Of a stretch of 64,000 bases of DNA, positions 17,177 to 27,404 are shown in pieces (position 1 is the stretch's first letter; each line of letters starts with the position of its first letter). The notes beneath the pieces are model-generated. The model saw nothing but the letters and a program-made list of their open reading frames with translations. It ran no database searches and was not told the DNA's origin. The stretch lies in assembly GCA_900545805.1 (NCBI GenBank), contig URAL01000002.1, positions 1 through 64,000 on the forward strand. Direction: 5' to 3'. The position numbers were made by a program, and so were the translations under genes. Source of the DNA: an uncultured Eubacteriales bacterium. GTDB lineage: Bacteria; Bacillota; Clostridia; Oscillospirales; Oscillospiraceae.

Positions 17177-18034
17177 TCAGATATTGCCCGTTACGGTAAG
17201 GACGGCAACACCCGGCGTAACGCTCCAAAGACCGGTCGCAGCGTCCTGCGCGTAGGCTGCGGCGGGAACGGTCACGCGACCGGCTGTTGTTGCAAATGCT
17301 CCGCTTGCCGCGTTGTAGCTGTAGTTTCCGGCATCGCCCAGGCTTTCGCCGTTGAGTGTCACGGTGATCGGAGCTCGAAGGACGGGATTAAAGGTATCGG
17401 AAACGATTAGACCCGCTGCGGCATCGGCAGCCTCGGCTCCGCTGTTTTGAATCGTAAAAGTGTAGACTATCTGTCCATTTTCGGCTACAACTGTCGGGTT
17501 GAGCGCCTTTGTTATGCTTAGAAGCGCTGTAGTGTCGGCCTCTACTGTATCCGTGGCAGTCACTGCTTCGGTAAGTCCGCCGCCGTTTACAGTCACCGTG
17601 TTCACTATGCTGCCGCCCGCACCGGGAGCGGCATAGTCATTGACTGCCGCCCTGTACACAAGCAGCGCATTGCCGCCTGCCGGCACGCTTATGCCGCTTA
17701 TGCTGAGCGGAGGTCCGGCAGTCACGGCAGGGGAGGCCTGAAGAGCTCCGTTTACATAATACAAAACAGAGCCGCCTGTAAATGTGAGCGGAGTAGCAGT
17801 CGTGCCGCCGACGGCATATGCGCCGAGATTGTCTGTTACGGTCAGACCGTCGAGGGGTGCGGCACCGGTGTTTGTTATGCTCACCGCGTAGGTCAGCACC
17901 TCGCCGCGGCGATAACTGCCGGATACAGATGTCTTGCTCGCGGTTAGAACCTGAGTGATCTCACCGGTCACTATATTTGAATTGGCGGTCACGCCGTTAT
18001 AGCTTATGCTTGCCTGGTTTGTGAATTGCGCCAT
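17177..18034 (-). CDS. DUF11 repeat protein without signal peptide
   Basis: The start at 18034 is set by AAGGAGG 6 bases upstream. The 285-residue product has two or more DUF11-type beta-sandwich repeats, with typical LTYAVSITNTGAAPLDGLTVTD and IVYTFTIQNSGAEAADA. It is rich in Ala, Thr, Val and Gly and almost free of Cys. DUF11 domains are normally on secreted or surface proteins, but no signal peptide, LPXTG motif or membrane helix is visible. Similar signal-less proteins in spore formers can be coat or appendage proteins assembled inside the mother cell; that is speculative here. Confidence 0.7.
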   Translation of the reverse strand: MAQFTNQASISYNGVTANSNIVTGEITQVLTASKTSVSGSYRRGEVLTYAVSITNTGAAPLDGLTVTDNLGAYAVGGTTATPLTFTGGSVLYYVNGALQASPAVTAGPPLSISGISVPAGGNALLVYRAAVNDYAAPGAGGSIVNTVTVNGGGLTEAVTATDTVEADTTALLSITKALNPTVVAENGQIVYTFTIQNSGAEAADAAAGLIVSDTFNPVLRAPITVTLNGESLGDAGNYSYNAASGAFATTAGRVTVPAAAYAQDAATGLWSVTPGVAVLTVTGNI

Positions 18035-18167
18035 AGATATCCTCCTTAGCAGGCCTTTGAACCTGCAGTACATTTTATGCACCAAAGGTGAGCGTTGTTA
18101 TTTACAGATTTGTAATTGCATTTTTGACCATACGCGGCTATAATTCTTCTGTCGGAAGGAGAAAAAC

Positions 18168-19718
18168 ATGAGCGATTTTGAGTATTTCAAACCCTATGAG
18201 GGTGACAAGCCATACATATTTATAAGCTATGCGCATGCCGACAACGATGTCGTTCTGCCCATAGTCAGCGATATGCATCGCCGTGGCTATAACATCTGGT
18301 ATGACGAGGGGATAGAGGTCGGCAGCGAGTGGCAGGAGTGCATAGCCTCTCACCTTGCCGATGCGCACCTTGTCGTTGCATTCATTTCCAACGCTTACAT
18401 GCGCTCGGATAACTGCCGGCGCGAGATGCACTATGCGCAGTCGAAAAAGATAAAGACCATAAATATTTTCATTGAGGATACGACGCTCACGCCGGGCATG
18501 GAGCTTCAGATAGGCAACATCTTTGCCCTGATGAAATATACATATCCCAGCGATGAGTATTTTTACGATAAGCTGTACAGCGCGCCGCTTTTAAACAGCG
18601 AAAGCTTTGCCGACTCGGCTCCGCGCCCGATGACCGAGACGCAGAAATCCATACCGGCATCTCCGCCGAAAAAGAAAGAAAAAAAGAAGCCCGGCAAGGG
18701 CAAAAAAATTGCCTGCTGGTCGATAGCCGTCGCGGTGTTCGGCGTTATTTTAGCGGCGCTCATCGTAGGCTATTTTACAGGCTATCTTGAAAAGCTGCTC
18801 ACGCCGACAACACAGATAGAAACGCTTTCCGACGATACGGTGTGCAAATTTAAAAACCCGGTTTTTGAAAAAGCCGCACGTGAATATACCGGCAAAAGCA
18901 CGGGCGATATCACCGTCGGCGAGCTCAAGGGCATGACAGAGCTGTACATTGTCGGTGACGAATACAGCCTGCATGAGCCGACCTCGGGAGTCGGGCAGGT
19001 CAGTCAAAGCGATAAAACGACATCATACACCGATTGGCAGGGCAATGAGAAAACCATCAGTCGAGGAAGCGTCAACGACCTTTCGGATATCGCATACCTC
19101 ACGGGACTGAAAACGCTTTGGCTTCAGTATCAGAGCCTGTCGAGTCTCGACACCATGCCGGCCTGCTCAATAACGAGTCTTAATCTCAACGGCAGCCGCA
19201 TAGCCGACCTGACCGGCATCGGAAATCTGCCGGAGCTGCGCAGGATCAGCGCAGACTGCAATCCCATCGGCTCGCTTGGCGACCTTAACAAGTGCCATGA
19301 GCTCACTCACGCATCGTTTATAGGCGCAAGCTGTACGAAGCTTTCTGTGTTCAAGCCGCTTACGAAGATACAAAGCGTCGCGTTTTCCAACTGCTCGCTG
19401 AGCGATATCGCGCAGGTGCTGGATATGAGCTCACTGCGCAGCGTAAAGCTGTATGACTGCAATCTCAGCGGCAGCTTCTTCAAGGCCTTTGACCGCGAGC
19501 GTGCGATAACCGAGCTTGAGCTCGTGCGCTGCACCGTTGATTCAACAAACGGCCTTACAGACTTCACGGGACTTACTATGCTGCGCCTTACGGGTACCCG
19601 CGGCGTGTCCGACTGGTCAGAGCTCGATTCCCTCACAGCGCTAAAGACAGTATACATCGACAATGGGCTGTCCGACAGCTTTACCGGTGAGCATCAGTTT
19701 GAGATAGTGCGTGAATGA
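18168..19718 (+). CDS. TIR-domain protein with membrane helix and leucine-rich repeats
   Basis: Residues about 14-140 form a TIR domain: YIFISYAHADNDVV for the first strand, GYNIWYDEGIEVGSEW for the BB-loop region, and SNAYMRSDNCRREM, in which Glu86 matches the catalytic glutamate of TIR NADases. A Lys/Pro-rich linker, a membrane helix (about 182-205) and a roughly 300-residue C-terminal part follow. The latter has leucine-rich-repeat-like units such as LTGLKTLWLQYQSLSSLDTM, ITSLNLNGSRIADLTGIG and LPELRRISADCNPIGSL. With the TIR inside and the repeats outside, the layout looks like a receptor with a TIR effector. No defence partner gene is adjacent. The start follows GGAAGGAG. Confidence 0.85.
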   Translation: MSDFEYFKPYEGDKPYIFISYAHADNDVVLPIVSDMHRRGYNIWYDEGIEVGSEWQECIASHLADAHLVVAFISNAYMRSDNCRREMHYAQSKKIKTINIFIEDTTLTPGMELQIGNIFALMKYTYPSDEYFYDKLYSAPLLNSESFADSAPRPMTETQKSIPASPPKKKEKKKPGKGKKIACWSIAVAVFGVILAALIVGYFTGYLEKLLTPTTQIETLSDDTVCKFKNPVFEKAAREYTGKSTGDITVGELKGMTELYIVGDEYSLHEPTSGVGQVSQSDKTTSYTDWQGNEKTISRGSVNDLSDIAYLTGLKTLWLQYQSLSSLDTMPACSITSLNLNGSRIADLTGIGNLPELRRISADCNPIGSLGDLNKCHELTHASFIGASCTKLSVFKPLTKIQSVAFSNCSLSDIAQVLDMSSLRSVKLYDCNLSGSFFKAFDRERAITELELVRCTVDSTNGLTDFTGLTMLRLTGTRGVSDWSELDSLTALKTVYIDNGLSDSFTGEHQFEIVRE

Positions 19719-19800
19719 CAATGCTGACTGATTTTCACGGTGCGGAAATGACCGGAGCTTCACAATTACGGCTAATTTACTGTGAAGAAGGTGCAAATGC

Positions 19801-20466
19801 ATGAAAAGAACAAAACAAATGTCGGAGTCAATACGACTGGGCGCGCTGCTTGCCGTTTCCGGCGGATTCATGGATGCATATTCCTATATTCAGCGCGACC
19901 ATGTTTTTGCCAATGCACAGACAGGTAACATTCTGCTGTTTGGAGTCAACCTGTCTGAGGGCAATTTTTCCGGGGCAATGCACTATTTCCTGCCGGTGCT
20001 TGCGTTTATAGCCGGCATAGCATCGGCTGAATTTGTGCGTATGCGAGAAAGAAATTTCCTGCATTGGCGTCAGGTATCAGTTATAACTGAAGCCGTGATA
20101 CTGGCAGCTGTCGCATTCTTTCCGCTGTCACTGAACCTTCCGGCGAACGCGCTCATATCCTTTGCCTGCGGCATACAGGTAGAAAGCTTCAGAAAAATAA
20201 GGGGAAACAGTGCGGCAACCACAATGTGTATCGGCAATATGCGCAGCGGAACGCAGCATCTGTGCCAGTTCTTTCGCGACCGCGACAGGGAGCACCTGTA
20301 CAGCGCCGCACTGTACTACGGGATAATTCTCTGCTTTGTTTTCGGGGCTGTGATCGGTAACCTCGCTATTGACTTTTGGCATGAAAAGGCGATACTGTGC
20401 AGCTCGGCGCTGCTCCTCGTCGTATTTGCATGCATGTTTATTGACGGGGAAAAAGAAAAACAGTAA
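19801..20466 (+). CDS. YoaK/DUF1275 family membrane protein
   Basis: The 221-residue integral membrane protein has about six hydrophobic segments and the conserved start of the family: LGALLAVSGGFMDAYSYIQR and FANAQTGNILLFGVNLSEG, with GNMRSGTQHL near residue 140. These are probably transporters or membrane carriers of unknown substrate. It has no close operon partner; a strong hairpin follows. Confidence 0.85.
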   Translation: MKRTKQMSESIRLGALLAVSGGFMDAYSYIQRDHVFANAQTGNILLFGVNLSEGNFSGAMHYFLPVLAFIAGIASAEFVRMRERNFLHWRQVSVITEAVILAAVAFFPLSLNLPANALISFACGIQVESFRKIRGNSAATTMCIGNMRSGTQHLCQFFRDRDREHLYSAALYYGIILCFVFGAVIGNLAIDFWHEKAILCSSALLLVVFACMFIDGEKEKQ

Positions 20467-20484
20467 AATGTGATTATTAAAATA

Positions 20485-20540
20485 CTCCCTATGCAAAAGA
20501 AAGTGTTTTTTTCACTGTCCCTTGCATAGGGAGCACAAAA
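20485..20540. terminator. Perfect 12-bp-arm hairpin between convergent genes
   Basis: CTCCCTATGCAA (20485) and TTGCATAGGGAG (20533) enclose a second AGTG/CACT pairing around TTTTTT. A T-run directly after the stem is lacking on both sides, so termination or mRNA-end protection are both possible. Confidence 0.55.
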
Positions 20541-20549
20541 TGCATTTTT

Positions 20550-21158
20550 CTATTTGGATTTTTCGGGCTCGCTCTCCGATTCGGCTTCCGCCTCGGGCTT
20601 GGGATCTATGGCAAGCGCGACGATCTTTTCCGTCAGCAGCTTATACAGATGTGAATATATTGCCGATTCAACGACGAGGTGCTTGACCGCAGAGTCATCC
20701 CTGCAATTCGGATCAAATACATCGACGGCAAGCTGCTTTACCTGCTCTGTGCACAGACGGCACAGACTGCGGTGGCGCATTACGAAATCGTCGTAGATAT
20801 CCTTGACCTCATCCTCGGAGATGTTCATGGGTATTATTTTGCTGACTACCGATATGCTCAGGCTCTGCTTGAGCGTGCATATCATGATGAGATACGCAAG
20901 ATGTATCCTTGTGTATTTTTTCTTCACCGGAGCGGGCATAATCTTCATACGGACATAGTTGTTTATCGTGCTCGGCGTGACTATCGGATCGCTGCCTTGA
21001 GTGTGAGGGAACAGGTCGAGGAACTTCGCTACAAGAGATATGACCTGATCCATGTAAAGATCAAAATCGGGGAGCTCGTCCCATGACGGGAGAGAAAAGC
21101 GGGTAATATATTTATCCCATCTGCGCAGCTTGGCTGCAATAAGCTTGCTGTTATATAT
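20550..21158 (-). CDS. DUF1836 protein, probable non-ATG (ATA) start
   Basis: The stop-bounded frame contains a DUF1836 protein. The first ATG (21053) gives MDQVISLVAKF, but family homology extends further: KLRRWDKYITRFSLPSWDEL and PDFDLYMDQV lie upstream in frame. An in-frame TAA stands 12 bases before 21158, and between it and this homology there is no ATG, GTG or TTG. AAGGGGAGG lies 8 bases before an ATA codon at 21158-21156, giving about 202 residues. DUF1836 members have a MerR-like helix-turn-helix (VTPSTINNYVRMKIM). A good promoter lies just upstream. The acidic C-terminus is disordered. Confidence 0.75.
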   Translation of the reverse strand: MYNSKLIAAKLRRWDKYITRFSLPSWDELPDFDLYMDQVISLVAKFLDLFPHTQGSDPIVTPSTINNYVRMKIMPAPVKKKYTRIHLAYLIMICTLKQSLSISVVSKIIPMNISEDEVKDIYDDFVMRHRSLCRLCTEQVKQLAVDVFDPNCRDDSAVKHLVVESAIYSHLYKLLTEKIVALAIDPKPEAEAESESEPEKSK

Positions 21159-21190
21159 AAGTAGTACCTCCCCTTATGAAGATTTAATAT

Positions 21191-21219
21191 ATTATAGCAC
21201 CAAAATGAGAGCATGACAA
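21191..21219 (-). promoter_or_regulatory. Sigma-A promoter of the DUF1836 gene
   Basis: On the minus strand TTGTCA (21219-21214), a 17-base spacer and a perfect TATAAT (21196-21191). The start of transcription would be about 25 bases before the proposed ATA start, leaving little room for another initiation codon upstream. Confidence 0.75.
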
Positions 21220-21335
21220 GAAAATATAATATTCATTATTATTTACACAAAGGTATTTACTTAATGGGCAAAATGCGTTAATATAATATAACATATTAGA
21301 TACGATGTATATCTGATAACACTCGGAGGTGTATG

Positions 21336-22205
21336 ATGTCAATTGCGGTATTCACTGATTCGGCGGCAAATATCCCGGCCGCAAAGATTGAAGAGCTGAA
21401 TATTCATGTTATACCGTGCAGCTATGAGCTGGGCGGTAAAATCATAAAGTGTCCGTCGGCTCCTGAAGACTTTGACGGACATGAGTTTTACGATATGCTC
21501 CGCGCCAAAACCGAGGTGCGCACGAGCATGACCAATTCACACGACATTGCCGAAGCGTTTGAGACAGAGCTTTCACAGGGCAGCGACATTGTCTATATAA
21601 GCATCTCCTCCGGCATCAGCGGAACGTTCAATGCCGGACGGCTTGCAGCCGAGGAGCTGCGCGATAAATATCCCGAGCGGCGCATCGAGGTGTTTGACTC
21701 CATGGGCGCGGGTCTCGGCATCGGCCTTCTCGCAATGAAGGCTGCCGATTATCGAGATGAGGGGCTTAACATGAACGCCCTCATCGAGCATCTCGCATCC
21801 GACCGCAGCGGCCTGTGCGAGTATTTTACGGTCGACGATCTTATGCATCTTCGCCGCGGCGGACGCCTTTCCGGCATTGCGGCGATGGTGGGCACGGTTT
21901 TGAACGTAAAGCCGCTCCTGCGCGGCGACGAGGAGGGAAAGATAGTCGTCTTCTCAAAGCTTCGCGGCAGAAAGAAGGCTATCGAGGCTATTGCCCACGA
22001 GTACGAGGCTAAGGCCGTCGATCCGCAGCATCAGCGTGTTGCGATAAGCCATGGCGACTGCCCGGAGGATGCAGAGAAGCTGGCCGAGATGGTGTGTGAA
22101 ATAGCGCAGCCCAAGGAGCTTATCATCGCCATGCACGAGCCGTACACCGGCATCCACGTCGGACCCGGAATGCTCTCACTGTTTTTCCTCGGAGCGGGAA
22201 GATAA
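21336..22205 (+). CDS. DegV family fatty-acid-binding protein
   Basis: Two adjacent ATG codons follow GGAGG; the second (21336) has the better 6-base spacing. The 289-residue product matches DegV/FakB: IAVFTDSAANIP, SYELGGKII, VRTSMTNSHDIAEAF, DIVYISISSGISGTFN, VDDLMHLRRGGRLSG, and the C-terminal EPYTGIHVGPGMLSLFFLG. Family members bind a fatty acid and present it to the kinase FakA. No fakA is in the window. The gene appears monocistronic with its own terminator. Confidence 0.92.
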   Translation: MSIAVFTDSAANIPAAKIEELNIHVIPCSYELGGKIIKCPSAPEDFDGHEFYDMLRAKTEVRTSMTNSHDIAEAFETELSQGSDIVYISISSGISGTFNAGRLAAEELRDKYPERRIEVFDSMGAGLGIGLLAMKAADYRDEGLNMNALIEHLASDRSGLCEYFTVDDLMHLRRGGRLSGIAAMVGTVLNVKPLLRGDEEGKIVVFSKLRGRKKAIEAIAHEYEAKAVDPQHQRVAISHGDCPEDAEKLAEMVCEIAQPKELIIAMHEPYTGIHVGPGMLSLFFLGAGR

Positions 22206-22214
22206 TAGGATAAT

Positions 22215-22245
22215 AAAAAATCCCGTCTGACAAGACGGGATTTTT
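22215..22245 (+). terminator. Intrinsic terminator of degV
   Basis: ATCCCGTCT pairs with AGACGGGAT around a short loop, followed by TTTTT. Confidence 0.88.
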
Positions 22246-22255
22246 GCAGCGTGTC

Positions 22256-22290
22256 AAAAAAGTCCCGAATGCAAAGCATTCGGGACTTTT
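22256..22290 (-). terminator. Terminator of the tRNA-Arg gene
   Basis: AGTCCCGAATGC/GCATTCGGGACT hairpin flanked by A/T runs; on the minus strand it follows directly after the tRNA CCA end and ends in TTTTTT. Confidence 0.85.
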
Positions 22291-22367
22291 TGGCACCCCC
22301 GGCGAGACTCGAACTCACTACCTTGCGCTTAGGAGGCGCACGCTCTATCCGGGTGAGCTACGGAGGC
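22291..22367 (-). tRNA. tRNA-Arg (anticodon CCT)
   Basis: A full cloverleaf folds by eye: acceptor GCCTCCG with CGGGGGT (two G-T wobbles), D arm with GCTC/GAGC, anticodon stem TGCGC/GCGCA with loop CTCCTAA, and T arm GTGAG/CTCGC with loop TTCGAGT. Discriminator G and an encoded CCA complete it. It reads the AGG arginine codon. Confidence 0.93.
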
Positions 22368-22527
22368 ATAACAAAATTATTTTAACCTATGCGGCGCGAA
22401 TTGTCAACACCGGCAGGATATATGTATTTTCTGAATTTTTTGTTACGCATACGCCGCGTCTATTGACTTTGCGGGCAAAAAAGCCGATAATTGCTCTATT
22501 ATACATTTTATATGGGAGAAGTGCTGA

Positions 22528-25479
22528 ATGCTCAAACTAAAAGGCATCACAAAGGACTATGCGGTAGGCGACGAGACGGTGCATGCGCTCAAGGGAATTG
22601 ACCTTGAGTTCAGAAAATCCGAGTTTGTCGCCGTGCTCGGCCATTCCGGCTGCGGCAAGACGACGCTGCTGAACATAATAGGCGGTCTTGATCAGTACAC
22701 AAGCGGCGATCTCATAATAAACGGCCGCTCGACAAAGGAGTACACCGACCGCGACTGGGATGCCTACAGGAATCACTCGATCGGCTTCGTTTTTCAGTCA
22801 TATAACCTCATTCCGCACCAGACGGTGCTCGCAAACGTTGAGCTCGCCCTCACGATCTCGGGCGTGAGCAAGACGGAGCGGCGCGAAAGAGCGGTGAAGG
22901 CTCTTGAGCAGGTCGGTCTCGGCGATCAGCTCGGGAAAAAGCCGAATCAGATGTCCGGCGGTCAGATGCAGCGAGTCGCTATAGCACGCGCACTGGTAAA
23001 CGATCCGGATATTCTGCTTGCCGACGAGCCGACAGGCGCGCTCGATTCAGAAACGAGCGTACAGATCATGGAGATACTCAAGAAGATATCCAGGGATAAG
23101 CTCATCATCATGGTCACGCACAATCCCGAGCTTGCCGACAGCTATGCCTCGCGCATCATAAGGCTCAGGGACGGCCTGATAACCGGCGACACGATGCCGT
23201 TCTCGGCGCAGGACGACGAGATTTCCGAGCTCGTGCAGCGCAAGACCGCGATGAGCTATGTCACGGCACTGTCGCTGTCGCTCAATAACCTCATGACAAA
23301 AAAGGGCCGCACTATACTCACGGCTTTCGCCGGAAGCATCGGAATAATCGGCATCGCGCTCATCCTTTCGATCTCAACTGGCGTTAATAACTACATCGAC
23401 CGCGTTCAGGAGGACACTCTGTCCTCCTACCCGATATCCATTCAGGCGGAATCGGTCGACATGTCCTCGCTGATGACGACGCTCATGGGCATAAACTCGG
23501 AAAACGCTGAGAATAAGCACGACAAGGATGCTGTGTACGGCAACACCATTATGTATGAGATGATGAATGCCATGACCAGCGCCGAGGTGCAGGAAAACAA
23601 CGTTGCCGATCTTAAAGTATTCCTTGACGAGCAGATGAGCAAGGACTCAAAGCTCAGGCAAAACGCGACGAACGTGCAGTATACCTACAATCTGCCTATG
23701 AATCTGTACACTAAGGATTCCGACGGCAGGATCGTAAAGTCCGACGTGATGAGCCTTATGAGCAAAATGCGCGCCGGAGTCATCGGCGATGCCGCCGAGC
23801 AGTCTGTGAGCCAGTCAATGAACGATATGTTCTCGTCCACGGGCATGAGCAGCACACAGAGTCAGTTCGTCGTATGGCAGGAGATGCTGCCCGGTGACGA
23901 CGGACTTATAAGCCCTATGCTGCAGGGGCAGTACGACGTGCTCTACGGCAGCTGGCCTCAAAATTACGACGAGGTCGTGCTCATAGTCGACGAGAACAAC
24001 GAGGTCTCGGACATGGTGCTGTACGCACTGGGACTCAAGTCCTCGAGCGATATGCTGTCTGCCATGACCGGCTACATGAGCGGCGAGGAGATCGACACGA
24101 CGAAGCTTGAAAGCTGGAGCTATGCCGACGTCTGCAAAAAGACCTTCAGCCTCATTCTCCCCGCCGACTGCTGGCAGAAGGATCCCGAGACAGGCGAATA
24201 TAAGGACATAAGCAGCGACGAGCTCGGCCTCAAGACGCTGTACTCAAACGGTATTCAGCTCAAGATAGTCGGCGTTGTCCGCCAAAGCGAGGATGCCGTT
24301 ACCGGAATGATGAACGGTGCTATCGGATATACCAACGCGCTTACAAAATATGTTGTCGAGCAGACGGCGCAAAAGCCCATGGTAAAGCAGCAGCTTGAGG
24401 ATAAGCAGCACGATGTCATCACCGGTCTGCCGTTTAAGGAGACAGACAAAATCCTCTCCGCAGATGAGATCAAAAAGGCCGTGCAGGACTACTGCGCGGG
24501 CATAGACCAGGCAAAAAAGGCCGAGCTTTACATCGGCTACATGTCACTCGCGCCGGATTCGTATGTTGATTCCGTGATCGACGGGCAGCTCAGCGGCGTA
24601 TCGCGTGAGGATATTGAAAAGCAGGTCGTTGAAAAATACCCGGAATATGCCGATATGCTCAGCGCCATGGACGACGACACGCTGATGAGCTACATGCGCG
24701 AGATGATGACCGAGCAGGTAAAGAAGGCCTATGCCGACGAGGTAAAAAAGCAGATGAGCCAGCTCTCGACCGCTTCCCTTGCCGAGGCCTTTGACAAGTG
24801 CTATCTCACCGACGCGGGCTACAAGCTCATTTACGATGATCTAATGCCGGAGACCTTCTCGAGCTCGAGCTATGATAAAAACCTGCGCACTCTCGGCTAT
24901 GTCGATCTTGACTCCCCCTCGGGCGTGAACATTTACGTCTCGACCTTCGCGGCAAAGGATGCCGTCGCCGAGGTGATAGAGGAATATAACGACACTGTCG
25001 ATCCCGAGGATCAGATAAGCTACACCGATTACGTTGCGCTCATCATGAGCTCCGTCACGACGATCATTGATGTTATATCCTACGTTCTCATCGCATTCGT
25101 TGCGATAAGTCTCGTCGTTTCGAGCATAATGATAGGCATCATAACCTATATAAGCGTCCTTGAGCGAACGAAGGAGATCGGTATACTGCGTGCCATCGGC
25201 GCTTCGAAGAAGGATATATCCAGCGTGTTTAACGCCGAGACCGTCATTGTAGGCTTCGGAGCCGGACTTATCGGCATACTGGCAACGATACTGCTGTGTA
25301 TCCCGATAAACGCCATCGTCCATCACCTGACGGGCATTTACTCCATTAACGCCGTGCTGCCGCCGCTGGCCGCTATTGCGCTTATTGCCATCAGCATGCT
25401 TTTGACGGTCATCGCCGGCCTCATACCCTCGCGTGTCGCGGCAAACAAGGATCCCGTCGTCGCACTGCGAACCGAATAA
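22528..25479 (+). CDS. MacB/FtsX-type ABC transporter, fused ATPase and permease
   Basis: Residues 1-230 are an ABC ATPase of the LolD/MacB type: Walker A GHSGCGKTT, signature MSGGQMQRVAIARAL, and Walker B ILLADEPTGALDSE. A membrane helix near 265-285 (GSIGIIGIALILSISTGV) opens a roughly 550-residue extracytoplasmic domain. Three helices of the FtsX permease domain close the 983 residues, with ERTKEIGILRAIGASKKDIS. Firmicute transporters of this size are usually involved in peptide or lipoprotein export, antimicrobial-peptide resistance or cell-envelope signalling. No two-component system is adjacent. Monocistronic with its own terminator. Confidence 0.9.
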   Translation: MLKLKGITKDYAVGDETVHALKGIDLEFRKSEFVAVLGHSGCGKTTLLNIIGGLDQYTSGDLIINGRSTKEYTDRDWDAYRNHSIGFVFQSYNLIPHQTVLANVELALTISGVSKTERRERAVKALEQVGLGDQLGKKPNQMSGGQMQRVAIARALVNDPDILLADEPTGALDSETSVQIMEILKKISRDKLIIMVTHNPELADSYASRIIRLRDGLITGDTMPFSAQDDEISELVQRKTAMSYVTALSLSLNNLMTKKGRTILTAFAGSIGIIGIALILSISTGVNNYIDRVQEDTLSSYPISIQAESVDMSSLMTTLMGINSENAENKHDKDAVYGNTIMYEMMNAMTSAEVQENNVADLKVFLDEQMSKDSKLRQNATNVQYTYNLPMNLYTKDSDGRIVKSDVMSLMSKMRAGVIGDAAEQSVSQSMNDMFSSTGMSSTQSQFVVWQEMLPGDDGLISPMLQGQYDVLYGSWPQNYDEVVLIVDENNEVSDMVLYALGLKSSSDMLSAMTGYMSGEEIDTTKLESWSYADVCKKTFSLILPADCWQKDPETGEYKDISSDELGLKTLYSNGIQLKIVGVVRQSEDAVTGMMNGAIGYTNALTKYVVEQTAQKPMVKQQLEDKQHDVITGLPFKETDKILSADEIKKAVQDYCAGIDQAKKAELYIGYMSLAPDSYVDSVIDGQLSGVSREDIEKQVVEKYPEYADMLSAMDDDTLMSYMREMMTEQVKKAYADEVKKQMSQLSTASLAEAFDKCYLTDAGYKLIYDDLMPETFSSSSYDKNLRTLGYVDLDSPSGVNIYVSTFAAKDAVAEVIEEYNDTVDPEDQISYTDYVALIMSSVTTIIDVISYVLIAFVAISLVVSSIMIGIITYISVLERTKEIGILRAIGASKKDISSVFNAETVIVGFGAGLIGILATILLCIPINAIVHHLTGIYSINAVLPPLAAIALIAISMLLTVIAGLIPSRVAANKDPVVALRTE

Positions 25480-25484
25480 AACCG

Positions 25485-25515
25485 AAAGCACGTTTCGTTT
25501 GAAGCGTGCTTTTAC
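25485..25515 (+). terminator. Terminator of the ABC transporter gene
   Basis: AAAGCACG pairs with CGTGCTTT around a loop, followed by T residues. Confidence 0.7.
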
Positions 25516-25532
25516 ATAATAAAATACATATC

Positions 25533-25562
25533 AAAAAGCCACGCCGAGAGGCGTGGCTTTTA
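25533..25562 (-). terminator. Terminator of the ATP synthase operon
   Basis: AAAAAGCCACGCC-GAGA-GGCGTGGCTTTTT; the stem has A/T runs on both sides and lies 4 bases after the atpC stop. Confidence 0.9.
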
Positions 25563-25565
25563 AGC

Positions 25566-25976
25566 TTACTTGTGGAGCATGGTGTACGCCTTTTCACGGG
25601 CGATGGCACGCTGGAGGGAGAGCTCAGCTCGCTTGAGATCTATGTCGGCCGCACGGGACTCTATGCGCTGACGTGCTCTTCGTTCGGATGCCTGAGCACG
25701 GGCAAGATCAATAGTCTCCGCTCTTTCTGCCGTACGGGCAAGCAGGATGACCTCGTTATCAGCAACGCTGAGCACTCCGCCGCTTACTGCGGCAAAGTGG
25801 TCTGCTCCTTCGGAAACGTACTTAACAACGCCTTCATTGAGTGCGCCAATCATCGGCGCATGATCTGCCAATACTCCGACATCGCCATCAGTAAGCGGAA
25901 TCAGCGCATAGCTTGCCATCGCGTCACACACTACGCCGTCGGCCGTTGTGATCTGAAAATGGATCTTATCTGCCAT
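25566..25976 (-). CDS. atpC: ATP synthase epsilon subunit
   Basis: The 136-residue product has the epsilon beta-sandwich (MADKIHFQITTADGVV, LIPLTDGDVGVLADHAPMIGAL, FAAVSGGVLSVADNEVILLA) and a C-terminal two-helix domain with many Arg and Ala residues. It is part of the F1 central stalk and normally damps ATP hydrolysis. It starts 6 bp after the atpD stop with a weak ribosome site, so translation is probably coupled. Normal length; last gene of the operon. Confidence 0.95.
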   Translation of the reverse strand: MADKIHFQITTADGVVCDAMASYALIPLTDGDVGVLADHAPMIGALNEGVVKYVSEGADHFAAVSGGVLSVADNEVILLARTAERAETIDLARAQASERRARQRIESRAADIDLKRAELSLQRAIAREKAYTMLHK

Positions 25977-25982
25977 AGCTCA

Positions 25983-27404
<1,422 letters not shown>

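Noticed and set aside
18168..19718. Thoeris or CBASS defence operon around the TIR gene
   Set aside because: Neighbours are YoaK and a DUF11 protein; no ThsA, cyclase or other effector gene is adjacent.
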